A DNA stretch of 64,000 nt from Diaphorobacter nitroreducens (GCA_003755025.1 RJVL01000007.1:124001-188000), one strand, 5' to 3'; shown: positions 19,102-26,695, counted from the stretch's first letter. Numbers and translations: made by a program. Notes: generated from the sequence alone by a model not told the origin.

Positions 19102-19549
19102 GGCTGCGCTCCCTGCAAGCTATGGCGTGTCCGGGCGTGCGAAGCACGCGGACATGCTTGCATCGGCGCGGGCCTCGCGCCCCAAGCGGCACGGCGGCGA
19201 AACCGCTCCGTGCCGCGCCACCCCCACGTGCAGACTGGCTTTGCGGGCCGACAGGTGCCGCCCCCTTTTGTCTTGCCTTCCGCCTTTGCCCTTCGCTGTC
19301 GTTCCGGGTGTCGGCGGCCCGGCGGCGCTGTGCTGCTTGCAGCCAGCCCGTCGGCGAACGCGCCAATGGCCGCAGGCCGGGCGTGTTCAAGGCAAGACGC
19401 CTGCACGTTGGACGGCTGCGCCGGATGTTGCGCGAAGCGCGGCGCGGATGCGCTCGCGCTGCACGCGCGACGACACGGCGGCAGCAACCGGGACGACATG
19501 CCTGATGGCACGATGAGAGGCACGGCAACGTGCAGCAAATCGGCGGCCA
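19102..19549. other. Gap between traF and relaxase; candidate oriT region
   Basis: 448 bp without a convincing gene. It holds a strong inverted repeat with 9-bp arms, GCGGCACGG at 19186-19194 and CCGTGCCGC at 19208-19216, with a further CGG/CCG pairing in the loop. Position immediately upstream of the relaxase start is where oriT normally lies in Tn4371-like elements. I cannot locate a nick site by sequence alone. Confidence 0.4.
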
Positions 19550-20146
19550 TCATGGGCGTGTCTCCAGCCAAACCGGATGCGCGACGCCGATCACGGCGGA
19601 TGCGCTGACCGGCCCGAAATAGCGGCTGTCGAACGACGCCGGATTGGTGACACTCAACAGGAACAGTTCGCCCTCGGCCAGTGGCCGGCAATGCGGCCAG
19701 GATGGCAGCGGTCGGCCCAGCCGATCGGCAGGCAGCGCGGCGGCCGCAGGCACGCCGTCGATGCGTACCTGACCGGCGACGATGCAGACGTGTTGCGGCG
19801 CGACCGCGCCCACACGTTTGAGCAGCGGGATGTGCGATGGCAGGTAGCCGCGCTGCGCGGCGAGCGCGGCAGCGTCGGCAGGCAATCTGGTCAGGACGAT
19901 GCTGCCCACGGACAAGGAACGTGGCAGCAAGGCGGCCCGATGGTCAAGCGGCTGCACGCGATACCAGCCGACCGGCACGCTGTCGGACGGGTTGTAGATC
20001 AGGCGCGGCAGCGGCTGCACGAACGCCGCCCAGGCCAGCGCAGCAAGGCCGACGGCGGCGAAGCCCGCCAGCACGATGCGAGCGCGCCAACGTGCGCGGG
20101 GCGAGCGAGGACGCGATGCGGTGCCGTCAGTGGAAACGGCGGTCAT
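19550..20146 (-). CDS. traF: TraF-type conjugative transfer signal peptidase (S26)
   Basis: A 198-aa membrane-anchored S26 peptidase. One N-terminal helix (RIVLAGFAAVGLAALAWAAFV) is followed by NPSDSVPVGWY, with the nucleophile Ser, and by PLLKRVGA, with the general-base Lys. In RP4 TraF cyclises the pilin TrbC, so the element probably encodes an IncP-like pilus outside this window. The ATG at 20146 overlaps the DUF2840 stop by 4 bp; the upstream extension to 20467 belongs to that gene's alternative frame. Confidence 0.9.
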   Translation of the reverse strand: MTAVSTDGTASRPRSPRARWRARIVLAGFAAVGLAALAWAAFVQPLPRLIYNPSDSVPVGWYRVQPLDHRAALLPRSLSVGSIVLTRLPADAAALAAQRGYLPSHIPLLKRVGAVAPQHVCIVAGQVRIDGVPAAAALPADRLGRPLPSWPHCRPLAEGELFLLSVTNPASFDSRYFGPVSASAVIGVAHPVWLETRP

Positions 20147-20676
20147 GGCAGTTCTTTCCCGATCAGCCATGCGGCGTGCCGCTCGGCGGTGTATTCGGGC
20201 AGCGGCAGGCGCGCAGCGAGTCGGTTGGCAAGCGTGCGCCAGTACGCGGGCGAGACGGCGACGGGCGCGATGCCCAGCGCCTCGATGGCGTCGATGCGTG
20301 CCAACACGCCGCGCACATGGTTTTCGCCCTCGGCGTGCAGCAGCAGGCGCGCGCCCGGCTGCACGCCAGGGATGCGCTGCGCCGCATCCAGCGGCGTGCA
20401 AGCCTGCATGACCATGAGCTGCCAGCGCACGGTGCCGTAGTCGTTGGCCTGCCAGCGGATACGGCACAACATGGCGCCCGGCAGGAACACCGCGCAGCGC
20501 CGCCAGCGGTCGAGCTGGTGCGTGCGCGCGGGTTCACCGAAGCGCAGGTAGATCTTGAAGCGCAGTTCGATGTAGGCCAGTGCCACGCGCGTCAGCGGCG
20601 CGCTGGCAGGCCGGCCGGAAGGTGCTGCGAGCGCAGCCGTGGCCGCGCCAGCGGCAGGCGAAGCGGATGCGGTCAT
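20143..20676 (-). CDS. DUF2840 family ICE backbone protein
   Basis: A 177-aa protein matching the DUF2840 family found beside traF in Tn4371-like ICEs. Visible blocks: VALAYIELRFKIYLRFGEP, FLPGAMLCRIRWQANDYGT and VLARIDAIEALGIAPVAVSP. No transmembrane segment. The N-terminal 30 residues are Ala/Pro-rich. ATG at 20676 is chosen because it overlaps the upstream gene's stop by 4 bp; a longer frame to 20868 is a shadow of that gene. Biochemical role unknown; probably transfer or maintenance. Confidence 0.8.
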   Translation of the reverse strand: MTASASPAAGAATAALAAPSGRPASAPLTRVALAYIELRFKIYLRFGEPARTHQLDRWRRCAVFLPGAMLCRIRWQANDYGTVRWQLMVMQACTPLDAAQRIPGVQPGARLLLHAEGENHVRGVLARIDAIEALGIAPVAVSPAYWRTLANRLAARLPLPEYTAERHAAWLIGKELP

Positions 20677-20945
20677 GGGGTGTTCTCCCTGCGGTGTTCT
20701 GGAAACTCCCGCTCCAGCAGGCCGCGCAGCAGGTCGGCCACGGTCACGCCTTGCGTGAAAGCCGAAACCTTGATGTGCGCCCGCATCGCGGGCGTGATGT
20801 CGAGGGTCAGGCGGGCCGTGTAGAGGTCGCCTTTGTTCAGCGCATCGGCGTCGCCTTGGCGAATCCACGCCTCGGCCTGTGGATTCGCGGGCGGACGCGC
20901 GCCAATACCGACGCGCTTGGTGCGTGGTGCTGGCTTCGCTGTCAT
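20673..20945 (-). CDS. Small RHH-like partition/maintenance protein
   Basis: A 90-aa basic protein with a ribbon-helix-helix-like C-terminal half (YTARLTLDITPAMRAHIKVSAF, then TQGVTVADLLRGLLEREF). The start at 20945 forms ATGA with the parA stop, so it is coupled to parA and is a good candidate for the DNA-binding partner of this ParA, analogous to ParG-type proteins (inference). Four-base overlaps continue into DUF2840. Confidence 0.75.
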   Translation of the reverse strand: MTAKPAPRTKRVGIGARPPANPQAEAWIRQGDADALNKGDLYTARLTLDITPAMRAHIKVSAFTQGVTVADLLRGLLEREFPEHRRENTP

Positions 20946-21580
20946 GCCGGCCACCGCAGCAGTTCGTCCACCAGCGCGGTGATTTCGCGCGCGGCAGCGC
21001 TATCCGGCGCCGTCTCGCGGGCGAGCCGGCCGGCGGCCACGCTGTCGGCGAATACGATGCGCTGACGAACCTCGGCGCGCAGCGCAGGCAGCGGCTGCTC
21101 GGCGAGCGCGCCGCGTGCCTCGCGTCCGATCACGGTGGTGCTGACGCGCCGATTGATGACGAAGGCTGCGGCGAGCAGCGGCCGAAACACCTGCGCCTCG
21201 CGGATCAGTGCCACCATCTCGGCGCTAGCCCACAGGTCGTAGGGGCTGGGCTGCACGGGAATCAGCACGCGCTCTGCCGCCAGCAGTGCGGAGCGCGCCA
21301 GCGCCGCGATGCGCGGCGGGCCGTCGATGACGACGTGATCGGCCCGCCTGGCGAGTTCTGGTGCTTCCTGATGCAGCGTTTCGCGTGCCAGTCCCACGGC
21401 GCTGAACAGCCGTGGCAAGCCTTGCTGGCTTCTGCGCTGCGTCCAGTCCAGCGATGAGCCTTGCGGGTCAGCATCCAGCAGAACGACGTGCTGGCCGCGC
21501 ATCGCCAGCTCGCCAGCGATGTGGGTGGCGAGCGTGGTCTTGCCGACGCCGCCTTTCTGGTTGAGCAGAGCGACAATCAT
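20942..21580 (-). CDS. parA: ParA family partition ATPase
   Basis: A 212-aa ParA with deviant Walker A KGGVGKTT at residues 9-16, DADPQGS and VVIDGPPR. It lacks an N-terminal DNA-binding domain, as in type Ib ParA proteins, which rely on a small RHH partner such as the gene downstream. The ATG at 21580 (MIVALLNQKGG) is preferred to 21649. It would stabilise the excised, replicating form of the ICE. It heads the leftward operon parA-RHH-DUF2840-traF. Confidence 0.93.
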   Translation of the reverse strand: MIVALLNQKGGVGKTTLATHIAGELAMRGQHVVLLDADPQGSSLDWTQRRSQQGLPRLFSAVGLARETLHQEAPELARRADHVVIDGPPRIAALARSALLAAERVLIPVQPSPYDLWASAEMVALIREAQVFRPLLAAAFVINRRVSTTVIGREARGALAEQPLPALRAEVRQRIVFADSVAAGRLARETAPDSAAAREITALVDELLRWPA

Positions 21581-21667
21581 GGCGCGGCCCTCCGTGTTGG
21601 AAAGCCGGGCTTTTGCTGCTGCGCTTGTGGCCGCGTGGTGGTTATCCACCGCAGCGGCGTTTCCCTA

Positions 21668-21704
21668 CTAAAAGTTAGAGAAATTAAGTTAGGGAAGTTA
21701 GAGG
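21668..21704. promoter_or_regulatory. Triple AGTTAG repeat, A/T-rich, upstream of parA
   Basis: On the plus strand AGTTAG recurs at about 21674, 21688 and 21698 within an A/T-rich stretch in otherwise GC-rich DNA. Read towards parA this is a series of CTAACTT repeats, about 95-125 bp upstream of the start codon. Such arrays serve as partition operators/centromeres or as the melting region of an iteron origin; both fit here next to parA and the iterons. Confidence 0.45.
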
Positions 21705-21745
21705 GCGCGCAAACCCAATGCTGGCGCGGGTTTTCGGCCGATCGG

Positions 21746-21811
21746 CACGCCTGATAGCACGATAGTCCCACGCCTGATAGCACGATACCCGGCACGCCTG
21801 ATAGCACGACA
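21746..21811. repeat. Three 19-bp iterons between repA and parA (candidate oriV)
   Basis: CACGCCTGATAGCACGATA occurs at 21746-21764 and 21769-21787, and with one change at the 18th base (T to C) at 21793-21811. Start-to-start spacing is 23 and 24 bp, about two helical turns, so a protein would dock on one face. They lie just downstream of repA and upstream of parA, the expected position for RepA binding sites of an ICE origin of replication. Confidence 0.75.
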
Positions 21812-21833
21812 CCATTCACAGGCTCTCCCGGAG

Positions 21834-22691
21834 TTATCCCCGTGCCGTCTGCGGCACGGGCCGGAAGGTCAGCAATTCCGTTCCGTCGTCCGGCATCCGC
21901 TCGATTCCCAACACGTAGCCGGGCAGCGACTGCCGCGCGACGAGCGCGCGCAGGTCGCAGGCGAAGTCGTAAGGCTTCGCGGTGCTGCCCGATTTCTGGT
22001 GTAGGTAGCGAAAGTCGAACTGCCAGCCGTATGCCTGCTTGCCGCCGTGCTTGCGCACCAGCCGGTATAGCCACCGCTCGATGCCGCCGGTCAGCCGAAA
22101 GTACAGAGGGTCGATCGTCAGCACCAGGGCGGCGTCGAGCACGCCGGCATAGAACCAGTCCGGCAGGATCAGCTCGATACCCAACGGCGTGCCGCTTTGA
22201 TCGGCCAGCTCCTTCCATTCGTTGATCCACGAGAAGCGGTGTAGGCGTCGCCCGGTCGTCTCGCGGATGGACGTGGCCACGGTGGTCGATTGCAGGCGAT
22301 CCAGCGCGGCCTTCAGGCGCTGGTAGTCGCGCAGCGACTTGCCGCGCCCGATGAAGCGCAGGATCTCGTAGGGCGTGGCGCGCATCAGCCGCGACGGGCG
22401 CAGGCCTGCGTCCTTCGCTTCCACGATCTGCGAGGCCGCCCATATCAGCACGTCTGCATCCCAAATCGTGGCGATGCCGTGCTCCTGCGTGCCCTCTACG
22501 CGGATCGTCACGTTGCCCGCACGGAAGTCGATGGGCTTGACCCGCTTCGACTTGCCGAGCGAGAAGAACGGATAGGCCATCAAGTCCTGGCTGTCGCGCG
22601 GCGCCATGTCGCCGGGCAAGGCGCGGAACAGGTCGAGCTGTTCGCGCTCCTGCAACGGCCGCTGCCGCATGGGTAGCGCGGTGCTGGACAT
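21834..22691 (-). CDS. repA: Replication initiator protein RepA
   Basis: A 285-aa replication initiator of the RPA (plasmid RepA) family. Recognisable blocks: LMAYPFFSLGKSKRVKPIDF, TIWDADVLIWAASQIVEAKD, LRDYQRLKAALDRLQSTTVAT and GIERWLYRLVRKHGGKQA. The presence of a Rep protein with iterons and ParA implies the excised ICE can replicate, as shown for some related elements. Three iterons lie immediately 3' of the gene. An AlpA-like HTH gene lies 26 bp upstream in the same direction. Confidence 0.9.
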   Translation of the reverse strand: MSSTALPMRQRPLQEREQLDLFRALPGDMAPRDSQDLMAYPFFSLGKSKRVKPIDFRAGNVTIRVEGTQEHGIATIWDADVLIWAASQIVEAKDAGLRPSRLMRATPYEILRFIGRGKSLRDYQRLKAALDRLQSTTVATSIRETTGRRLHRFSWINEWKELADQSGTPLGIELILPDWFYAGVLDAALVLTIDPLYFRLTGGIERWLYRLVRKHGGKQAYGWQFDFRYLHQKSGSTAKPYDFACDLRALVARQSLPGYVLGIERMPDDGTELLTFRPVPQTARG

Positions 22692-22717
22692 GGCGATGGT
22701 CTGCCGCGCGCCGCCGA

Positions 22718-22999
22718 TCAGTGCGCACGGCTATCGGCCGAATGGTGCTCGGCGTATTCGGGATCGGAAGTCGTCTCGAAACTGCGGTCGGCGGCCCAGG
22801 CATCGAGGTCGGCCACCGCGTACATGACGCGGCGGCCGAACTTGCGAAAGCGTGGGCCGCCGCCGATCACGCGCTGCTTTTCCAGCGTGCGCGGCGACAG
22901 CCGCAGGTACTCCGCGGCTTCGTCGTTGGTGAGATAGCGTTGCGGCTGCGCGGCAGCGGTCGAGACAGCGGCGGCAGGCCGCAAGGGAGCAGGACGCAT
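22718..22999 (-). CDS. AlpA/excisionase-like helix-turn-helix protein
   Basis: A 93-aa protein with a MerR-like/HTH_17 DNA-binding fold: YLTNDEAAEYLRLSPRTLEK followed by GGGPRFRKFGRRVMYAVADLDAW. These small proteins act as excisionases or regulators on ICEs. The ATG at 22999 follows GGAGG at a good distance; the longer frame to 23044 lacks such support. It sits between the DUF2285 gene and repA and may regulate repA. Confidence 0.85.
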   Translation of the reverse strand: MRPAPLRPAAAVSTAAAQPQRYLTNDEAAEYLRLSPRTLEKQRVIGGGPRFRKFGRRVMYAVADLDAWAADRSFETTSDPEYAEHHSADSRAH

Positions 23000-23082
23000 G
23001 ATGTGAACCTCCATCGGTTGAAAACGCCCGGCCACACAGCGCAACCGGATGGAGGCAGTCTCAGAAAACGCGGCCCTTTTGC

Positions 23083-23844
23083 TCAGGGTCGTTTTACATC
23101 GTCATCAAAACGACCCTTCTCAAGCGGCGGGAGTTGTGCTAGGCGGCGATAGCCGCCGCGCATCAACGCATCGCCACGCCGCGTCAGGCGGCGCACCTTC
23201 GAGCGCAGGCCGCCGTCGCTGTACCAGTCAGCCACGGCGTCGGCACCGAACAGACCTTCACCCACCTCGCGCAAGGACGCACCCGCGAGGATCGCGTCGA
23301 GCGCCTGCAGGGTGTGCAACTCCAACAGCGCGGTAGGTGTTGGCCGAGGCTTGGCATTGGTGAAACCCGCGTCAAGTGCATGACCATGCGCAGGCGCGGC
23401 AACGCCGCCGCGATGGGCATGGGCGACAGCCATGCCATCTTCAAGGCCGGGTGCCAGCGCGAAGCGCAAGCAACGGCCCGGACTGCGTGCGATCAGTGCC
23501 AGCCCCTTGCCGTCATGCAGCAGTTGCTTGTGACCGGGAATGCGCCAGAACGCGAATGTCGCCGCATCGGGCGGTGGGTCAGCATCGGGGTAGAGCTGCA
23601 CGACGGCTGCGTGGCCGGGCAACCAGGCCGGATGCGCGTCGCGCGCATCCAGGCCGGGGTCTTCCAGCAGGCGCAAGCCCCAGCGACGCGCCATGTCTGG
23701 CCGACGACGACGGTGCAGCCAGTCGAGCCGATAGTCAGGGTGGCGGCGCAGGTACTCCCAAGCTAGCGCGAGCGCATCCAGGCCCAGGACGTAGAGGTAG
23801 GCGGCAGTGGGATACCAATGCGCGGCGTGATGAGGATCGACCAT
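23083..23844 (-). CDS. DUF6499/DUF2285 ICE regulatory-type protein
   Basis: A 253-aa protein. The N-terminus (YLYVLGLDALALAWEYLRRH) resembles the DUF6499 domain and the C-terminus (ALDAILAGASLREVGEGLFG, then RSKVRRLTRRGDALMRGGYR) the DUF2285 domain with an HTH-like look. Proteins of this pair are frequent on Tn4371- and clc-type ICEs and are suspected transcription factors of transfer genes. Four hairpins lie upstream at 24064-24149. The domain names come from pattern memory, not a search. Confidence 0.75.
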   Translation of the reverse strand: MVDPHHAAHWYPTAAYLYVLGLDALALAWEYLRRHPDYRLDWLHRRRRPDMARRWGLRLLEDPGLDARDAHPAWLPGHAAVVQLYPDADPPPDAATFAFWRIPGHKQLLHDGKGLALIARSPGRCLRFALAPGLEDGMAVAHAHRGGVAAPAHGHALDAGFTNAKPRPTPTALLELHTLQALDAILAGASLREVGEGLFGADAVADWYSDGGLRSKVRRLTRRGDALMRGGYRRLAQLPPLEKGRFDDDVKRP

Positions 23845-24205
23845 GACGCGGGCTCCCGTTCAACGGCAGGAACATCGCTACGGGCGTTCAACACGTGGCT
23901 ATCGCAGGCGGTCAGTTGCCATCAGAATCAAGGCGAGCTGTAACATTGGGTGTCAAGACCGATAGGCTCCGGTGCATTGCGAGATCCGTCCGAATGCGAC
24001 GGCCACGCAAGCTCACAACGCCACGCGGCAGAGATCACCGTGCCGCAAGCCGCATGAAAGATCGTGACTGTTTCAGTCACAGATATTCTGGTTTGATCCA
24101 GAGTTTGGATTCAGACCTGACAGGTCTTGAGCGAGACCGAAATAGTCTCAATGCGCCCGGCTTGATCGTGGCGCGATCGGTTCAATCGACGATGGAACCG
24201 TTCTC
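23845..24205. other. Gap with a cluster of four consecutive inverted repeats
   Basis: 361 bp without a supported gene. Within 86 bp four inverted repeats follow one another: GTGACTG/CAGTCAC at 24064-24080, TCTGG/CCAGA at 24087-24102, AGACCTG/CAGGTCT around a single A at 24113-24127, and GAGAC/GTCTC at 24133-24149. None has a T-tract, so ordinary termination is not obvious. Confidence 0.55.
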
Positions 24206-24532
24206 CTACGCCAACCGCAGATATTCCGACAGCGGGCGCGCCGCCTGGAAATATCGATCCCGCATCACGGGCAGTTTGTTCGGCCCGACGATGGAAGCGA
24301 GGACGGAGAGTTTCACCGTCCCCAGCTCGGGCATGCTGATTCCCAAGTCGATCAGACCGTAGGCCGTATCGCCGTCTGCGGGATCGAGCGAGGTCAACAG
24401 CCAGGTGGCGTGCGCGTCAAGAGTGAACAGCCGCACGACCGGCAACGGGTCGTGCGCTTCGCCGGCGGCAGCAAGCCGCCCATTCACCAGCAGCGCGGCG
24501 CGCTGCTCATCGGTGACGAGGAGAGCCTTCAT
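24206..24532 (-). CDS. DUF2958 domain protein
   Basis: A 108-aa protein of the DUF2958 family, common on ICEs. Recognisable: LVTDEQRAALLVNGR, PVVRLFTLDAHATWLLTSLD, DTAYGLIDLGISMPELG and a C-terminal FQAARPLSEYL. No catalytic motif is known. The ATG at 24532 is the family-typical start; a frame to 24880 is not protein-like. It is divergent from the XRE regulator at 24787, with a palindrome between them. Confidence 0.85.
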   Translation of the reverse strand: MKALLVTDEQRAALLVNGRLAAAGEAHDPLPVVRLFTLDAHATWLLTSLDPADGDTAYGLIDLGISMPELGTVKLSVLASIVGPNKLPVMRDRYFQAARPLSEYLRLA

Positions 24533-24679
24533 TGCGGTGCTCCTGTTCCAACGCGGTATGTCGGTTTTGCGCTTCCCCGCGAAGCCGTGGATGTGTATTC
24601 CATCCAAACTGTGGAAGCACGAAAACGCAAAAACGGCATTGTAGAAATCTGCAAAGACACGGTGGCGGCTTTCCGGTTC

Positions 24680-24694
24680 TGGCGGAATCCGCCA
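24680..24694. promoter_or_regulatory. Palindrome TGGCGGA-A-TCCGCCA, candidate XRE operator
   Basis: A perfect 7-1-7 palindrome between the divergent DUF2958 gene (start 24532) and XRE gene (start 24787). A second partial copy (GCGGATTTCCG) follows about 4 bp later. XRE regulators commonly bind such sites between divergent genes; binding here is inference. Confidence 0.4.
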
Positions 24695-24786
24695 AAGCGG
24701 ATTTCCGTAAAAGCACGAATCCAAGTCAGCGGCATGAGTTAAAGATAACGTGGTTTTAATTGTGCTGCGACTTGACGCTTCTGTCC

Positions 24787-25077
24787 ATGCAGAAGCGATC
24801 CATCCAGCGCGGCCGTCCGGCGGGCGCCACCACGTTCGATGCCGAGTTGGCGCAAGCCTTCGGCGCGGCGGTGCACGCACTGCGGACGGAGCGTGGGATC
24901 GCGCAGGAATCGCTGGCGCATCTGGCGGGCGTCGAGCGTTCGCACATGGGCAAGGTCGAGCGCGGCGAGCACATGCCCACGCTGGCGATCATCTTCAAGA
25001 TCGCCAGCGCGCTCGAATGCAGTACGGCGGTGCTAATGACCGCGACGGAAGGCCAGCTCGCAGCCTCCGGGTCGTAG
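24787..25077 (+). CDS. XRE-family helix-turn-helix regulator
   Basis: A 96-aa protein with a single HTH_3 domain: LRTERGIAQESLAHLAGVER, SHMGKVERGEHMPTLAIIFK, IASALECS. The basic N-terminus (MQKRSIQRGRPAG) is typical of the ICE-borne subgroup. The ATG at 24787 is preferred to 24760. It is one of the few plus-strand genes in the backbone. It probably controls the divergent DUF2958 gene and/or itself through the palindrome at 24680. Confidence 0.88.
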   Translation: MQKRSIQRGRPAGATTFDAELAQAFGAAVHALRTERGIAQESLAHLAGVERSHMGKVERGEHMPTLAIIFKIASALECSTAVLMTATEGQLAASGS

Positions 25078-25089
25078 AACCGCGAGGGT

Positions 25090-25115
25090 GCGCCCCGCCG
25101 CAATGGGTGGGGCGC
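25090..25115. terminator. Hairpin between convergent XRE and DUF736 genes
   Basis: GCGCCCC at 25090-25096 pairs with GGGGCGC at 25109-25115, between two convergent stop codons (25077 and 25124). No T-tract on either side, so it would be a weak or factor-assisted bidirectional terminator. Confidence 0.4.
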
Positions 25116-25123
25116 TGCGGCGG

Positions 25124-25438
25124 TCACGCCGCCTGGGGCTTGCTGCGCGACCAGATCAGGTCGTGCGTGCCGTCCTCGCCTTCGATCAGGCGGGCATAGA
25201 CCGTTGCCGGGAACGAAGGATCGTCGAGGGTCACGGACAGGTACTCCCGGCCGGCCTCGCTGGTCTTCTTCCACGCCGCGCCGATGTCGTGGCTGGCGGC
25301 CTGAACGCGGAAGTCCGGGGCTTTCTCGCTGTCCCCCTTGTCGTTGGGAACCAGCTTGACCTTGACGTTGAGCGTCAGGGTGCGCAGCGTGCCGGTGAAG
25401 CCGTCTTTGTCTGCGGTGAAGGTGCCGATGTTGGCCAT
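25124..25438 (-). CDS. DUF736 protein
   Basis: A 104-aa DUF736 family protein, a conserved ICE backbone component. Family features: MANIGTFTADKDGFTGTLRT at the start, ASHDIGAAWKKTSEAGREYL and FPATVYARLIEGEDGTHDLI. ATG at 25438 has a strong AAAGGAGAA Shine-Dalgarno. The upstream 800 bp is non-coding and includes a GGCGTTCTCGCC hairpin shared with the radC leader. Function unknown. Confidence 0.9.
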   Translation of the reverse strand: MANIGTFTADKDGFTGTLRTLTLNVKVKLVPNDKGDSEKAPDFRVQAASHDIGAAWKKTSEAGREYLSVTLDDPSFPATVYARLIEGEDGTHDLIWSRSKPQAA

Positions 25439-26260
25439 GATGTTTTCTCCTTTCGGTTGAACAAGGTTCGCGCCCATCGCGTCCTTGTTGTGATCCGGCC
25501 GGCGGGGGACGGGCGGGCTGCACCGCTTGCGGTCGAAACGCAGTGGAGAACCGGAAGGCGAAAAGAATTTGGCCCGCGAGGAATGCGCGCAGCGCAGGGA
25601 AAATTGTTTTCGCCGCACGGTTGCAGCCATGAAGCCCGAGGCACAGCCGTGCCACCGCCAGGATTCACAACGAGACAAGGACGCCTTGGGCCGAACCGCT
25701 CCGAAAGGAGATGTGGCCGGCTCGGCATCCCCGTATGAAGGTTTCTCCGGCTCGCCCGCTGACGCGGGCCAGGTCAACCACCCGACGACAGGCGAGAACG
25801 CCTCCGCCACACCTTGCGGTGCCGGTCTTGAGGCGTGGCGTGGAAGCTCCATAGCGATGCCGGGCGGGTTGTCCGTGAACCGTCCTTCGTGACGTGATGG
25901 GCGAGAACCGCCAGCGTTGAGGACGGCACGCATCTGCACAACCTGCCGCAGCAGGCTCCAGCGTGTTCGCCATCGCCCCGTCCATTGCGGCGGGGCGCTG
26001 GCCGGGCCGATCCGGCGCAGCCGGTTCGGCAGTGCCGAGGGGCGCCAAGCTGCGCGCGGCGGGGATAGCCCGCAGGGTTTTCCCCTGGAGGCAAGCGAAG
26101 CGCGCAGCGCCGCAGGCGCGAAGGCGTGAGGGATTGAAGCCGAATGGCCGTGACAGCGAAGTCGGCACGGGGTGCAGCCCGAAAGCCCGGCGGCGCCGTG
26201 CGCCGACACGCCCTACCATGACGAGTACGAACAGCGAAGTCCATACCCAAGGAAGCACCG
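25439..26260. other. Long non-coding leader/spacer with repeat R1 (copy 1)
   Basis: 820 bp without a supported gene; open frames here have repeat-derived, non-protein composition. It contains the hairpin GGCGAGAACGCC at 25791-25802, also present in both radC-type leaders, and repeat R1 copy 1 at 26005-26124. The left part would be the DUF736 leader; the right part leads to the plus-strand NTF2-like gene. Confidence 0.5.
26005..26124 (+). repeat. Repeat R1, copy 1
   Basis: About 120 bp nearly identical to 30627-30747. It contains the hairpin CCGGC-GCA-GCCGG and a second with GGGGA/TCCCC around AGCCC-GCA-GGGTT. In copy 2 the inner arm is GGGCT, restoring a full pair where copy 1 has a G-U, so pairing is preserved. 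It ends in GGCAAGCGAAGCGCGCAG, the motif with which repeat R2 begins. Confidence 0.8.
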
Positions 26261-26695
26261 ATGAAAGAAAAGCGCATCCATGAGTTCTTCAAGCGATACC
26301 AGGACTTCTTCCGCCAAGGATTGAAGAACGAAGCGGACATGGAGCAAGTCGCCTCGTCCTACGCCACTGCCTTCATCGCGGCCTCACCGGCCGGGGTCAT
26401 GACGGGCCAGAACGACGGGCAACTGAAACAGGTCATGCGCCAAGGATTCGAGCGTTACCGCCAGCTCGGCACGAAGGACATGACGCTGCGCGGCGTTCGC
26501 ATCAACCCCATCGACGAACATCACTGCGTCGCGCACGTCGCCTGGACGGCGACCTATGACCGGGGCGAGGCCCCGGGCGTGTCCATCGACTTCGACGTCC
26601 ACTACCTCGTGTTGCAGCTTGACGACGAACCCAAGATATTCGGCTGGGTGTCAGGTGATGAACAGGCGCTGCTGAGGCAGCACGGCATCGTCTGA
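26261..26695 (+). CDS. NTF2-like/SnoaL-like small protein
   Basis: A 144-aa protein with the pattern of the NTF2-like superfamily: an N-terminal helix pair (RIHEFFKRYQDFFRQGLK), then SSYATAFIAASPAGVMTGQN and a C-terminal sheet (CVAHVAWTATYDRG, VSIDFDVHYLVLQ, KIFGWVSGDEQ). AAGGAAG precedes the ATG. It lies alone on the plus strand and is probably accessory to the ICE backbone. No function is predicted. Confidence 0.75.
   Translation: MKEKRIHEFFKRYQDFFRQGLKNEADMEQVASSYATAFIAASPAGVMTGQNDGQLKQVMRQGFERYRQLGTKDMTLRGVRINPIDEHHCVAHVAWTATYDRGEAPGVSIDFDVHYLVLQLDDEPKIFGWVSGDEQALLRQHGIV

Noticed and set aside
21746..21811. Possible short CRISPR array
   Set aside because: Units are 19 bp with 4-5-bp gaps and lie next to repA; no spacers of CRISPR length and no cas genes.
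23895..24362. 155-codon plus-strand frame between DUF2285 and DUF2958
   Set aside because: It runs through the four-hairpin cluster and into the antisense of DUF2958, with no Shine-Dalgarno or family likeness.
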